Positions 1 to 10,737 of a DNA stretch of 64,000 bases are shown piece after piece (position 1 is the first letter of the stretch; the number at the start of each line of letters is the position of its first letter). Below the pieces are notes generated by a model. That model saw only the letters and a list, made by a program, of their open reading frames with translations. It was not told the origin of the DNA and did not search any database. The stretch lies in contig JAWKWH010000001.1 in the NCBI GenBank assembly GCA_041397625.1, positions 310,001 to 374,000 of the forward strand. Reading direction: 5' to 3'. A program made the translations under genes and the position numbers. Source of the stretch: JAWKWH01 sp041397625. GTDB taxonomy: Bacteria > Pseudomonadota > Alphaproteobacteria > Rhizobiales > Rhizobiaceae.

Positions 1-195
1 ATCGTCTCCGATGGCAGGGGCAGGACCCTGGTGCGCGCCGGCGAGGTCGCGCCGGGTGCTGCGCTGTCGCTCAAATTCGCCGACGGCGAGATTGCCGCCA
101 CCGCCGATGGTGGCGGTGACCGCAATCCGGCCGAAAGGAAACCCGCGAAGCTGAAACCGGCGAAATCCGGCAACGGGCAGGGATCGTTGTTTTAG
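1..195 (+). CDS. xseA: Exodeoxyribonuclease VII large subunit, C-terminal end (partial)
   Basis: The window opens inside this gene; 64 codons up to the TAG at 193-195 are visible. The translation begins IVSDGRGRTLVRAGEVAPG and continues ALSLKFADGEIAAT, which is the small C-terminal beta domain of XseA, followed by a lysine/proline-rich tail ending QGSLF, an ending I associate with rhizobial XseA. The enzyme forms exonuclease VII with XseB and degrades single-stranded DNA to oligonucleotides. The catalytic region lies upstream of the window and cannot be judged. The next gene, tRNA-His, is on the opposite strand and converges on it. Confidence 0.75.
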   Translation: MVSDGRGRTLVRAGEVAPGAALSLKFADGEIAATADGGGDRNPAERKPAKLKPAKSGNGQGSLF

Positions 196-210
196 GAGTT
201 TAGTCGGGGA

Positions 211-287
211 TGGTACGGTTGGGTGGAGTCGAACCACCGACCTCAGGAGCCACAATCCTGCGCTCTAACCAGCTGAGCTACAACCGC
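211..287 (-). tRNA. tRNA-His (GTG anticodon), alphaproteobacterial type
   Basis: The reverse complement folds as a 77-nt cloverleaf. The acceptor strands are GCGGTTG and CAACCGT followed by A73 and an encoded CCA. The anticodon stem CAGGA/TCCTG encloses the loop TTGTGGC, giving anticodon GTG (complement at 251-253). The T arm carries GGTTCGACTCC. Position 1 is G opposite U72 and the discriminator is A73. There is no complementary C opposite a possible G-1. Bacterial tRNA-His usually carries an encoded G-1 paired to C73. Its absence together with A73 and G1:U72 is the known alphaproteobacterial exception, which their HisRS accommodates. Confidence 0.95.
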
Positions 288-387
288 ATGTCCGTTTCCG
301 GTCAGGCCCCGTGAAATACGGATTAAGCCCGGCAAATGCAAGCGTGATCTGGCGCGAAAATCCTGTCCGCGCCGCATGGCGGACACG

Positions 388-414
388 AAAAAAGCCGGGT
401 CGAACCCGGCTTTT
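388..414 (-). terminator. Rho-independent terminator after the phasin gene
   Basis: A perfect inverted repeat has arms AAAAGCCGGGT (390-400) and ACCCGGCTTTT (404-414) around a 3-nt loop. On the minus strand the stem is followed by six T residues (complement of 388-393), as expected for intrinsic termination of the phasin transcript. It separates phasin from tRNA-His, which is transcribed in the same direction. The A/T flanks on both sides could let it work in both directions. Confidence 0.85.
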
Positions 415-512
415 CCCGCTTGGATCGTGTGTTACGCATCGATCCGCATCGGCCGGCTCGGCGCCCCGGGAGGAGGAATGGGCACCGCCGGCCGATTTGA
501 GTTGGCGCCTGT

Positions 513-965
513 TCAGGCAGCCTTGATCTCGGACATGGTCTTTGCGTAGGCGTCCTTGACCGGCTTGAAGGCATCCTCGAAAGCCTTGGTCGAAGCGGCC
601 TGCAGCTCCTTGAGTTGCTCGGCTGCGGTTTCGGCCTGCTTGCGGGCGAAAGCGGTCTGCACTTCCACCAGCGCCGAGAACGAATTGACCCCGGCGAGCG
701 CCTCGAGGTGATCGAAGCCCGCATCGGCCTGGGCGCGCATGGCGGCGATGGTCTTCAGCGACCACTCGTTGCCGGCAGCCTTGGCGGTCTCGAACGATTC
801 CTCGATCGCCTTCTGGGCGGCTTCGGCGCGCTCCTTGAGCTGGGCATAAGCCTGGCTCGACTGCTCCATGCCCTTCTCGGCAAACTCACGCAGTTGGTCG
901 GTGGCAGCGGAAGCGTCGAAAGCGGGGAAATTCACGACGTCGTCGGTCTTAGCGGTCTTGGCCAT
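513..965 (-). CDS. phaP: Phasin family protein (PHB granule surface)
   Basis: This 150-residue protein is alanine- and glutamate-rich and almost wholly helical by appearance. A phasin-type core runs from about residue 20 to 135 (motifs EKGMEQSSQAYAQLKERAE, ALAGVNSFSALVEVQTAFAR). Phasins coat polyhydroxybutyrate granules and limit their size. Translation is taken from the second ATG (MAKTAK), because AAGG lies about nine bases before it, whereas the earlier ATG at 974 abuts the same AAGG. The gene is monocistronic: it has its own promoter near 1040 and a strong terminator at 388-414. Two TGC-N3-GCA motifs in its promoter fit control by PhaR, which is encoded at 46.4 kb. The symbol assumes it is the main granule phasin; rhizobia often have several. 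Confidence 0.85.
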   Translation of the reverse strand: MAKTAKTDDVVNFPAFDASAATDQLREFAEKGMEQSSQAYAQLKERAEAAQKAIEESFETAKAAGNEWSLKTIAAMRAQADAGFDHLEALAGVNSFSALVEVQTAFARKQAETAAEQLKELQAASTKAFEDAFKPVKDAYAKTMSEIKAA

Positions 966-1036
966 TTCATTCATCCTTCAGAGTTTGGTGCCCGAGCTTT
1001 GGGGAAAAATCGATCCCGGGCTGGATCGACCTCCAT

Positions 1037-1081
1037 ATAGTACAGGTTATTGTGCGTTGCAACAATTTTTTTTGCACTGCA
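1037..1081 (-). promoter_or_regulatory. Phasin promoter with paired PhaR-type operator
   Basis: On the minus strand TTGTTG (complement of 1060-1065), 17 bases and TACTAT (complement of 1037-1042) form a good housekeeping promoter. Two TGC-N3-GCA motifs lie on it, at 1053-1061 (TGCGTTGCA) and 1073-1081 (TGCACTGCA). They start exactly 20 bp apart, about two helical turns, and the first spans the -35 region. The motif agrees with the PhaR consensus I recall from Paracoccus (TGCRNYGCAASA); the first site matches all 12 positions. Repression relieved when PhaR moves onto PHB granules is an inference. Confidence 0.65.
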
Positions 1082-1263
1082 CAAAACCGGTGCTTGTTAA
1101 CCACGCATCCAACTTCGCATGGCTGAAATGCCGGTGTTTGTGGACGGCGGGGCGGGTTCGATTTATTAACAAAGCGTAAAGACGGGTAGGGCCGCATGCC
1201 CGGCGTGGCTCGGGCGCGTATGTTGCGGTTCGTGCAAGCGTAGGGAACGGACGGAACGGCCGC

Positions 1264-4200
1264 ATGACCACCGGCGGATTTTCCTTCATCGATATCGCGG
1301 TACTCGACGGCGTGCGCGAGCGTTTTGCCGCCGGCGACCCGCTGATTCTGCTGTCGTCCGACCTCGAGACCCTGCTCTGGGTCAATGGTCCGGGCGCCGC
1401 CCTGCTCGGCTTTGACGATATCGAGCAGGCGATGGGCGCCGAGCTCGACCTTCCCGTCAATGTCCGCCGCCAGATTGCCGCCACCGCCGGCTTTCCGGCG
1501 ATTGACCGAGACCGTTCCGTGACCATCCGTCTCGACAACTGGCTCGAAAGCCGCGCCCTGTGGTGCCGGGGGAGCTCCATCCTGCTGCCCGACCGGCAGA
1601 GGGGCATCCTGCTGACCGTTCCGGGCAGCGCGCCGGCCGGCCTCGCCGCCGCCAAAATGGCCGCGCGATCCGTCGCCGGCATCGATGCGCCCGGACACTA
1701 TGCGGCGCTGGTCGATGCCTCCGGCGCGGTCATGGCCGGCAGCACCGGCTTTGCCGATCTTGCCATCGCGCCCGCCACGATGCAGGCGCTGGTGCATCGC
1801 GTGGCCGGCGAGACCGACAGGTTGGTCAAGCGCATGGTGCCGACCGCCGCCGGCGAGGCCGCCGTCGGCATCGGCCGGCTTGTCGACGATCCGGCGTTGC
1901 ATCTGGTGATCGCGGTTGGCGAACCGGTGGCCGGGACACCAGCCGCCTCCGTGGTCGCTGCTCCGGCGGAACATGCAGGAGATGCCGAACATGACGTGGC
2001 GGCCGATGACCCTTTGGCCGAGCCGGCCGGGGACGATGTCGAGCGACAGGTCGTCGATCGCCACGAGGCTGCCGAAGACATCGCTGCCGTGGCCGGAGAC
2101 GCCGTGGGTGCCGACGAAATGCCCGAAGATGGCGGGTCGGGGGAAGACGAGCCGGCCGAAGCGCTTCGCCCGGCAGTCTTCGGTCGACGCGGCGTGGTGC
2201 CCGAAGAACGCGAACGGGAATCCGGTGACGGGGAGAAATCGCAGGCCGGTTTCGAGGCGGTGCGCTTCGTCTGGAAGACCGATGAAGACGGCCGGTTCAG
2301 CGAAATCTCGCCGGAATTCGCCGCCGCCGTCGGTGCCGCCAACGCCGATATCATCGGACGTTCCTTCGGCGAGGTCGCCGGGATGTTCGATTTCGACAGT
2401 ACCGGCGAGATCGAGCAATTGCTCGAACGTCGCGATACCTGGTCCGGGCGCTCGGTGCTCTGGCCGCTGCGTGACACGGGAAAGCGCGTGCCGGTGGACC
2501 TTGCCGCGCTGCCGGCCTATTCGCGCCATCGCCATTTCGAGGGGTTCCGCGGTTTCGGCGTTGTGCGGTTGAGCGAAGCAGTGGAGGCCCAGCCGCTTCC
2601 TCGTACCGACGACGAGGCGGAGACAGCGGCCGCACCCGAGGAAGCGCCGGCGGATACCGATCGGCAAACCGCCGGCGACGAGATGATCGCGCCCGACGAT
2701 CCGTTTCGAGGCGAACTGCCGGCGCTGGAACTGTCGCGGACACCCGAGCGGCGCGACAGCGACAAGGTGATCAGGCTTGCCGCGCATCGCGAGCGCGCCG
2801 GCGGACTGTCCGATCACGAGCGGACGGCGTTCAGGGAAATCGGCGAGCGCTTGAAAGAGGCCGATGCCGGCGACAGGCGGTCCGGTACCGCCAACGAAAA
2901 TCCGCCGCCTTCGGAAAACGGCCTGCCCGAGGAGCCGTTGCGCGAGCTGGCGGCCGACAGCCCGGCGGGGGTCGGACCGGGCGGGGCGGACGGGAGCGTC
3001 GACGAACCCGTTCGCGATGCGACCGGCGGGCATGAAACCGTGTCCGGCGCGGAGACCGACGTTCAAACCGGATCGGATGCCGGCGAGGAGATCTCCGCTG
3101 CGGAACCGGATGAAGCCGGGCAGAAGGCTTCCGGGCCGGCAGCGGCGGATTTTCTGCCATCGGCGTTCGCCGAGCCGACGGATTGGCCCGAGGGCGGGTC
3201 GGACATCTCCATCCTCGAGCAACTGCCGGTCGCCGTGCTGATCCGTTCCGGCGACACGCTGCACTACGCCAATCCCGAATTTTTCAAACTGACGGGCTAT
3301 CGGTCGACCGGCGAGCTCGCCGAGGCCGGCGGGTTCGACGTGCTGTTTGCCGCGCCCGACGGTCTGTCGGAGGAAAGCGACGAAACGGCGCGCCCGGCCA
3401 TGCGCCTGATCACGCAGGACGGCAGCGAGAAACTGTGCGATGCTTATCTGCGCTCGGTGCGCTGGGAGGATCGCCTGGCGCTGATGCTCGCCATCCGGCC
3501 CTCGCCGCTGGCCGCGCCCGCCGCTGACGCCGGCGCCGCCGATGGCGGCCTGAGCGAACGGGTGCGCGAACTGACCGCCATTCTGGACACGGCGACCGAC
3601 GGGGTCGTGCTGGTCACGCCGTCGGGCGATATCCGTTCGATCAACCGCTCGGCAGAGGCGCTGTTCGGCTTCGAGGCCGACGAGCTGGCCGGCAAGCCGT
3701 TCACCGTGCTGTTTGCCACCGAAAGCCAGCGCGCCGCCGCCGACTATCTGTCCGGACTGGCCGAGAACGGCGTGGCAAGCGTGCTCAACGATGGTCGCGA
3801 AGTGATCGGCCGCGAGGCGCAGGGCCGGTTCATTCCGCTGTTCATGACCATGGGTCGGCTGCCGGGCCCTGGCGGCTATTGTGCGGTCCTGCGGGACATC
3901 ACCCAGTGGAAGCGCGCCGAGGAGGAACTGACCCAGGCGCGTGGCCAGGCCGAACATGCCTCATCGCAGAAAACCGACTTCCTGGCGCGCATCAGCCATG
4001 AGGTGCGCACCCCGCTCAACGCCATTATCGGCTTCTCCGAACTGATGCTGGACGAGAAGTTCGGTCCCATAAACAATGCGCGCTACCGCGATTATCTGAG
4101 GGATATCAACCGCTCCGGCAACCACGTGCTCGAACTGGTCAACGACCTGCTCGACATCTCCAAGATCGAGGCCGGCGAGCAGGACATGGACTTCGAATCG

Positions 4201-4668
4201 GTCTCGCTCAACGATGCGCTCGCCGACGCGGTGGCGATGATGCAGCCGGACGCCAACCGCGAGCGCGTCATCATCCGTTCCAGCTTCGCCTCGAACCTGC
4301 CGGAAGTGGTGGCCGACCTCAGAAGCGTTCGCCAGATCGCGCTCAACCTGCTTTCCAACGCCATTCGCTTCACGCCGGCCGGCGGCCAGGTGATCGTCTC
4401 CACCGTCTACGAGGCCGCCGGCGACGTGACCATGCGTGTGCGCGATACCGGCATCGGCATGTCGCGCTCGGAAATCGATCAGGCGATGAAGCCGTTCAAG
4501 CAGGTGAGCTCCGCCAAGGCGCGCCGCCGCGACGGCACCGGCCTTGGCCTGCCGCTCACCAAGGCGATGGTGGAGGCCAACCGCGCGTCATTCTCCATCG
4601 AGTCGAAGCCCGACGAGGGCACCATCGTCGAGATCGTCTTCCCCTCGACCCGTGTGCTCGCCGACTGA
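1264..4668 (+). CDS. pdhS: PdhS-like multi-PAS sensor histidine kinase
   Basis: This 1134-residue cytoplasmic kinase has no obvious membrane segment. An N-terminal part of about 230 residues is followed by an acidic, low-complexity linker. PAS-like domains begin near residues 334, 648 and 766, with a second long acidic linker between the first two. HisKA holds the phospho-acceptor His912 in SHEVRTPLNAIIGFSE. HATPase has an N box near 1028 (NLLSNAIRFTP), DTGIGM at 1061 and GTGLGLPL at 1091. The kinase core and the ending VFPSTRVLAD resemble PdhS, the Brucella kinase that sits at the old pole and acts on DivK with PleC and DivJ. The start lacks a strong Shine-Dalgarno. No response regulator is adjacent, as is usual for this family. 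PleC/DivJ paralogy is the main alternative. Confidence 0.75.
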   Translation: MTTGGFSFIDIAVLDGVRERFAAGDPLILLSSDLETLLWVNGPGAALLGFDDIEQAMGAELDLPVNVRRQIAATAGFPAIDRDRSVTIRLDNWLESRALWCRGSSILLPDRQRGILLTVPGSAPAGLAAAKMAARSVAGIDAPGHYAALVDASGAVMAGSTGFADLAIAPATMQALVHRVAGETDRLVKRMVPTAAGEAAVGIGRLVDDPALHLVIAVGEPVAGTPAASVVAAPAEHAGDAEHDVAADDPLAEPAGDDVERQVVDRHEAAEDIAAVAGDAVGADEMPEDGGSGEDEPAEALRPAVFGRRGVVPEERERESGDGEKSQAGFEAVRFVWKTDEDGRFSEISPEFAAAVGAANADIIGRSFGEVAGMFDFDSTGEIEQLLERRDTWSGRSVLWPLRDTGKRVPVDLAALPAYSRHRHFEGFRGFGVVRLSEAVEAQPLPRTDDEAETAAAPEEAPADTDRQTAGDEMIAPDDPFRGELPALELSRTPERRDSDKVIRLAAHRERAGGLSDHERTAFREIGERLKEADAGDRRSGTANENPPPSENGLPEEPLRELAADSPAGVGPGGADGSVDEPVRDATGGHETVSGAETDVQTGSDAGEEISAAEPDEAGQKASGPAAADFLPSAFAEPTDWPEGGSDISILEQLPVAVLIRSGDTLHYANPEFFKLTGYRSTGELAEAGGFDVLFAAPDGLSEESDETARPAMRLITQDGSEKLCDAYLRSVRWEDRLALMLAIRPSPLAAPAADAGAADGGLSERVRELTAILDTATDGVVLVTPSGDIRSINRSAEALFGFEADELAGKPFTVLFATESQRAAADYLSGLAENGVASVLNDGREVIGREAQGRFIPLFMTMGRLPGPGGYCAVLRDITQWKRAEEELTQARGQAEHASSQKTDFLARISHEVRTPLNAIIGFSELMLDEKFGPINNARYRDYLRDINRSGNHVLELVNDLLDISKIEAGEQDMDFESVSLNDALADAVAMMQPDANRERVIIRSSFASNLPEVVADLRSVRQIALNLLSNAIRFTPAGGQVIVSTVYEAAGDVTMRVRDTGIGMSRSEIDQAMKPFKQVSSAKARRRDGTGLGLPLTKAMVEANRASFSIESKPDEGTIVEIVFPSTRVLAD

Positions 4669-4764
4669 ACCCGCGGGCACGCCATGCCGACGGCAAGCGC
4701 CCTTGACCATTGACCGGCGACCGGTCGCGGCTCTATCCATCTCAAACATGAATCGGGGTGGCAC

Positions 4765-6450
4765 ATGGCGGCAGCGCCGCTGAGATTGACGGCTTCGACG
4801 CCGCCGGTGCGCCCGGTTGGCCATCCGCTGCTGCTGGCGATCACCATCGTCATCGTACTCGTCGTCCTGGCGCCGATCCTGACGATCGCCGGCATCGCCT
4901 CGGCCGGCAGCGGCGATGCCTGGCCGCACCTGATCGAGAACGTGCTGCCGCGCTCGGTGCGCACCACGCTGGTGCTGATGGCGCTTGTCGGCCTGCTTAC
5001 CGCGTCGATGGGCACGGTGAGCGCCTGGCTGGTGATGGCGTTCGATTTTCCCTTACGCCGCATCCTGGCCTGGGCGCTGGTGCTGCCACTGGCAATTCCG
5101 ACCTATCTGGCGGCCTATGCCTTCGGCGAATTCTTCAACTTCACCGGACCGGTGCAGACGGCGATACGCGCGCTCTTCGGCTTCAGCAGCTCCCGCGACT
5201 ACTGGTTTCCGGAGATCCGCTCGACCATGGGCGCGGCCGTCGTGCTGTCGGCGGTACTCTACCCTTATGTCTACCTCACCTGCCGCGTCGTCTTCATCAT
5301 GCAGGGGCGCAACCTGGCCGACGTGGCGCGCACGCTCGGCGCCACGCCGATGCGGGTGTTTTTTCGTGTCCTGCTGCCCGTGGCGCGGCCGGCGATCGCC
5401 GCCGGCGTGGCGCTGGCGCTGATGGAGACGCTGAACGACATCGGCGCGGTCGAATATCTCGGCGTGCGGACACTGACATTCGCAGTCTACGCCACCTGGC
5501 TCAACCGCGGCAGTATCGAGGGTGCGGCCCAGATCGCGCTGGTGATGCTGGCGCTGGTCTTCGCCCTGCTGGTCGCCGAACAATGGGCCCGCCGACGCCA
5601 GCGCTACCATCAGGGCCGTGCGACCGAGCTCAAATCGCCGCCGTTGCGGCGCAAGCTCAGCGGCTGGCGTGCCGCCCTTGCCTTCCTGCTCACGCTGATG
5701 CCCGTCGCCTTCGGCTTCGCCATCCCGCTGCAGGTGCTTGGCGGCTACGCGCTCAAACGCATGGACCAGTTCTTCGAGCCGGCGCTGCTGAAAGCGCTGG
5801 CCAACTCGGTGCTGACGGCCTCGGCAGCGGCCGTCATCGCAGTTGCCGCCGTCCTGGTGCTGCTCAACGCGGCGCGGCTGTCGCGCACGCGCCTGCAATC
5901 GGCGTTGACGCGGTTCAGTGTGCTAGGCTACGCGCTGCCCGGCACCATTCTGGGCTTCGGCCTGCTCTATGCGCTGGCGGCGATCGATCGGCACATCGAT
6001 GCGCTCGCCCGTGCGCTCACCGGCATGTCCACCGGCCTGGTGTTCTCCGGAACGGTGATGGCGGTCATCCTCGCCTGCTCCATCCGCTTCCTGGCGCTTG
6101 CCGACGGTGCCATCCGCTCCGGCCTTGATAAACTGCCGCCCAACCTGGACGAGGCCGCCCGCAGTCTCGGGCGCACCCCGGCCGGCAGTGCGTCCTCGGT
6201 GCTGCTGCCGCTGTTGCGTCCGGCTATCTTCACCGCCGCCATCCTGGTGTTCGTCGACACGGTCAAGGAACTGTCGGCAACCATCGTGCTCAGGCCGTTC
6301 GGCTTCAACACGCTCGCCACCCATGTCTACGAGAACGCGTCGCGCGGCGTGGTTCAGGACGGCGCGGTCGCCGCCCTCCTGATCATCGCCACGGCGCTGG
6401 TGCCTGTCATCGTGCTGTCGCGCGCGCTGATGCGCGACCGGGCCGAATAA
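4765..6450 (+). CDS. Iron(III)-type ABC transporter permease (FbpB-like), orphan
   Basis: This 561-residue membrane protein is made of two fused binding-protein-dependent permease halves, each with about six hydrophobic segments. Both halves have an EAA-type loop that contacts the ATPase: DVARTLGATPMRVFFRVLLP in the first and DEAARSLGRTPAG in the second. The fused architecture and length are typical of FbpB/SfuB/ThiP-like permeases for ferric iron. GGGGTGG lies just before the ATG. Neither a periplasmic binding protein nor an ATPase gene is beside it: the kinase gene is upstream and the downstream gene converges. It must therefore work with partners encoded elsewhere. The substrate is inferred from family only; thiamine or another ligand is possible. 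Confidence 0.75.
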   Translation: MAAAPLRLTASTPPVRPVGHPLLLAITIVIVLVVLAPILTIAGIASAGSGDAWPHLIENVLPRSVRTTLVLMALVGLLTASMGTVSAWLVMAFDFPLRRILAWALVLPLAIPTYLAAYAFGEFFNFTGPVQTAIRALFGFSSSRDYWFPEIRSTMGAAVVLSAVLYPYVYLTCRVVFIMQGRNLADVARTLGATPMRVFFRVLLPVARPAIAAGVALALMETLNDIGAVEYLGVRTLTFAVYATWLNRGSIEGAAQIALVMLALVFALLVAEQWARRRQRYHQGRATELKSPPLRRKLSGWRAALAFLLTLMPVAFGFAIPLQVLGGYALKRMDQFFEPALLKALANSVLTASAAAVIAVAAVLVLLNAARLSRTRLQSALTRFSVLGYALPGTILGFGLLYALAAIDRHIDALARALTGMSTGLVFSGTVMAVILACSIRFLALADGAIRSGLDKLPPNLDEAARSLGRTPAGSASSVLLPLLRPAIFTAAILVFVDTVKELSATIVLRPFGFNTLATHVYENASRGVVQDGAVAALLIIATALVPVIVLSRALMRDRAE

Positions 6451-6478
6451 AAAATAGGCGCCCCGTTTCAGGGGCGCC
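6447..6478 (-). terminator. Terminator for the acetoacetyl-CoA synthetase transcript
   Basis: Arms GGCGCCCC (6457-6464) and GGGGCGCC (6471-6478) pair perfectly around a 6-nt loop. The minus strand then reads TATTTTTTATT, a good U tract, so it best serves the leftward transcript. The plus side lacks a U tract but the hairpin also follows the permease stop. The interval 6479-6700 holds no convincing gene. Confidence 0.7.
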
Positions 6479-6700
6479 CAGTTCTAAATTGCTGTCACTT
6501 CGGGCTAGGGCTCTGAACGTTTCCCGCAGATTGTCGCAGGCGGGGCGTTGTTCGTGTGTTGCTGAAACTATCCATATGGCGGGTTAACAGAACCTTACCG
6601 GGAAAGCGCGATTTCTAGCCAAGTGTGCCAGTTCTGCATACTAGGTAAATTTTGGCGAAGGGATTTGTTAACCAGGCAAAACCCGCCGCGGTTCGCCACC

Positions 6701-8659
<1,959 letters not shown>

Positions 8660-8863
8660 CGCTTCCTCCCGGGCTCGTTCGCCGCTGTCTATGCATAGGC
8701 CCGCGCGCATGGCAAGGGTACGTCTTTCGCCGCATGCGCAAAATTCCGCCATCTGTCTGTGCCACGGACCGTACCGGTAAACCCTTGAATTGCCACAACG
8801 CTCAGGTAAACCGGTAACGCACGATCAAGGCGGCAGCCGCACCGGCCGTCAACACAGCGGGGC

Positions 8864-10708
8864 ATGATGGCATCACGATTCGCCAAGCGCAGCATCACGG
8901 CGCTCGCCGGCCTGGCGCTGGCGGCGGTGGCGCTCGTCGCCGCCCTGCCATTCATCGCCTCGACCCAGATCGTTCGCGACCGCATCGCCCAGGAATTCAG
9001 CAACTGGAGCGGCTATCGCGTCACCGTGCACGGTGTGCCGAGGATTGACGTCTGGCCGTCCATCCGCGCCGAACTGCCCGATGTGGCGCTGTCGGGCTGG
9101 GGCGCGACCGACCAGCCGCCGGTACTGACCAGCAGGACGGTCGAGATCGACCTTTCGGCAATCGCCGCCTTGCGTGGCGACATCGTTCCCGTCAAAGTCC
9201 GCTTCGTCGATCCGGAACTTCGCATGGCGCGTGGCGAGGGCGGTCTGCCGGCGCTGCGATCGCCGGCTGGCGGCAAACTGCGCCGCGCGGTCGAGATGGC
9301 CCGGGTGGCCGTCGACGAGAATCCGGCCGATCCCGACCTTTCCGCCATCCGCTCGAGTGCCTTCGGCGTGGTTGAATTTTCCGGTGCGCGCATCGTCGAG
9401 ACCGACGGTGCCGAAGGCGGGGAAAAGGAACTGCTGACCGGCCTGACGGGGTCGATGCAATGGTCCGCATTCGACCGCGGCCTGTCGCTCAACGCCACCG
9501 GCATGATGAACGACGAGGAGATCAGGATCGAAAGCCAGATCACCCAGCCGGTCCTGCTTTTGGCCGGCGCCACGGCGCAACTTTCGTTCTCGCTGCAATC
9601 CGCCCCGCTGCAGGTCTCCTACAACGGCGTGGCCGATATCGAGGCGCCGTTGTTCATCGATGGCGAGATACAGTTCGCCACGCCTTCGCTGAGCGACATG
9701 CTCGCATGGGCGGGTTACGACATCGGCGGCATGGCGGCCGTCGGCAAGACGGCGATATCCGGCCGCCTGCATGGCCAGGTCGGCGCCGTCAAGATCGAAG
9801 ATGCGCGGATCACGATTGGCGACAATCCCGGCCGCGGCCTGGTCGAGGTGGCGCTGAGCGAGGGACCGCCGGTCGTTTCCGGCACGCTCGCCTTCGACGA
9901 TCTCGACCTGGTCTCGTTCCTGTCGGCTTTCTCGGTGCTGCCGGCGTCCTCCAGCCTGTCGACCGAAACGCTCGAAGAAAGCCTTCTAGGAAAGTTCAAC
10001 CTCGACATGAGGCTGTCGGCAGGCAATGCCTCGGCCGGACCGGTCCAGCTGGCCAATGTCGCCGCCGCCGTACAGATCAGGGACAATCTCGCTACCTTCG
10101 ACATCTCCGACGCCACCGGTTTCGGCGGCAATATCTCGACCGGGATCAGGATTGACCGGGCGAGTGGCAGGCAGACGGGCGAGTTCCGCCTGCTCGCCTC
10201 GGGCATTGACAGCGCCGCGCTGGCCGCTGCGGCCGGATTCAAGCGCATGATCCCCCAGGCCAGAGCCAAGATCTCCGTCATACTCAACGGACCGCTGGCG
10301 ACGCCCGACGCCTTCCTTCGCACGGCCAGCGGATCCATCGCCGCCACCTTCGACACCGGAACCATCGCCGACGTCGATCTTGCCGCCCTGCTCGAAAGAG
10401 CCAGGCATGGAGGCTTTTTTGCTCTTGACGACATCGGTGGGGGAACGCTGGCCTTCGAGCGTGCCGAGCTGAAGGCGACCATGGCGAATGGCGTGGCGAC
10501 CGTGGAGAAGGCGGAGGCGCGCACGGCCAGACAGATGATCGTGCTGTCGGGGCTGATGCCCTATGTCGGCCGCAGCCTGGCGCTGTCGGGCCGCATCCTG
10601 CCGACATCCGGGCAGGACGGCGAAGCGATCGACATATCCTTCTTCGTCGGCGGCTCGTGGAACGCGCCCTTCATCTCCGCAGTGCTGCCACCGCGTATCG
10701 ACGAATAG
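8864..10708 (+). CDS. AsmA family inner-membrane/periplasmic protein
   Basis: This 614-residue protein has one N-terminal hydrophobic segment (about residues 11-32, ALAGLALAAVALVAALPFIA) and a long beta-rich periplasmic region. The N-terminal block after the membrane segment (IVRDRIAQEFSNWSGYRVTVHG) and the C-terminal region near residues 380-560 with repeated short beta segments match the AsmA/TamB-like pattern. AsmA-like proteins are implicated in phospholipid transport to, and assembly of, the outer membrane. The exact role here is not shown. CAGCGGGGC precedes tandem ATG codons at 8864 and 8867. The downstream small membrane-protein gene is 29 bp away and may be cotranscribed. Confidence 0.8.
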   Translation: MMASRFAKRSITALAGLALAAVALVAALPFIASTQIVRDRIAQEFSNWSGYRVTVHGVPRIDVWPSIRAELPDVALSGWGATDQPPVLTSRTVEIDLSAIAALRGDIVPVKVRFVDPELRMARGEGGLPALRSPAGGKLRRAVEMARVAVDENPADPDLSAIRSSAFGVVEFSGARIVETDGAEGGEKELLTGLTGSMQWSAFDRGLSLNATGMMNDEEIRIESQITQPVLLLAGATAQLSFSLQSAPLQVSYNGVADIEAPLFIDGEIQFATPSLSDMLAWAGYDIGGMAAVGKTAISGRLHGQVGAVKIEDARITIGDNPGRGLVEVALSEGPPVVSGTLAFDDLDLVSFLSAFSVLPASSSLSTETLEESLLGKFNLDMRLSAGNASAGPVQLANVAAAVQIRDNLATFDISDATGFGGNISTGIRIDRASGRQTGEFRLLASGIDSAALAAAAGFKRMIPQARAKISVILNGPLATPDAFLRTASGSIAATFDTGTIADVDLAALLERARHGGFFALDDIGGGTLAFERAELKATMANGVATVEKAEARTARQMIVLSGLMPYVGRSLALSGRILPTSGQDGEAIDISFFVGGSWNAPFISAVLPPRIDE

Positions 10709-10737
10709 GTGCCGATCCGGGCGGATGACATTTCGCC

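Noticed and set aside
965..974. Upstream ATG (MNEMAK) as the phasin start
   Set aside because: The ribosome-binding AAGG abuts it, whereas spacing to the second ATG is normal.
1090..1175. TTAAC motifs upstream of the PdhS-like kinase as a CtrA box
   Set aside because: The two TTAA half-sites are about 70 bp apart, not 7 bp, so no full CtrA site is formed.
967..3957. A 996-codon open frame antisense to the PdhS-like kinase
   Set aside because: In GC-rich DNA, long stop-free antisense frames are common; it has no family motifs, is Arg/Gly/His-rich, and the sense strand encodes a clear kinase.
6585..6602. CtrA-like site (TTAA-N7-TTAC) after the iron permease
   Set aside because: It lies between two convergent gene ends with no start codon to control, and one base is off consensus.
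6620..6660. Possible sigma-54 promoter (TGGCAC...TTGGC) on the minus strand
   Set aside because: The GG and GC elements are too close (about 8 bp instead of 10), and no gene follows in the right place.
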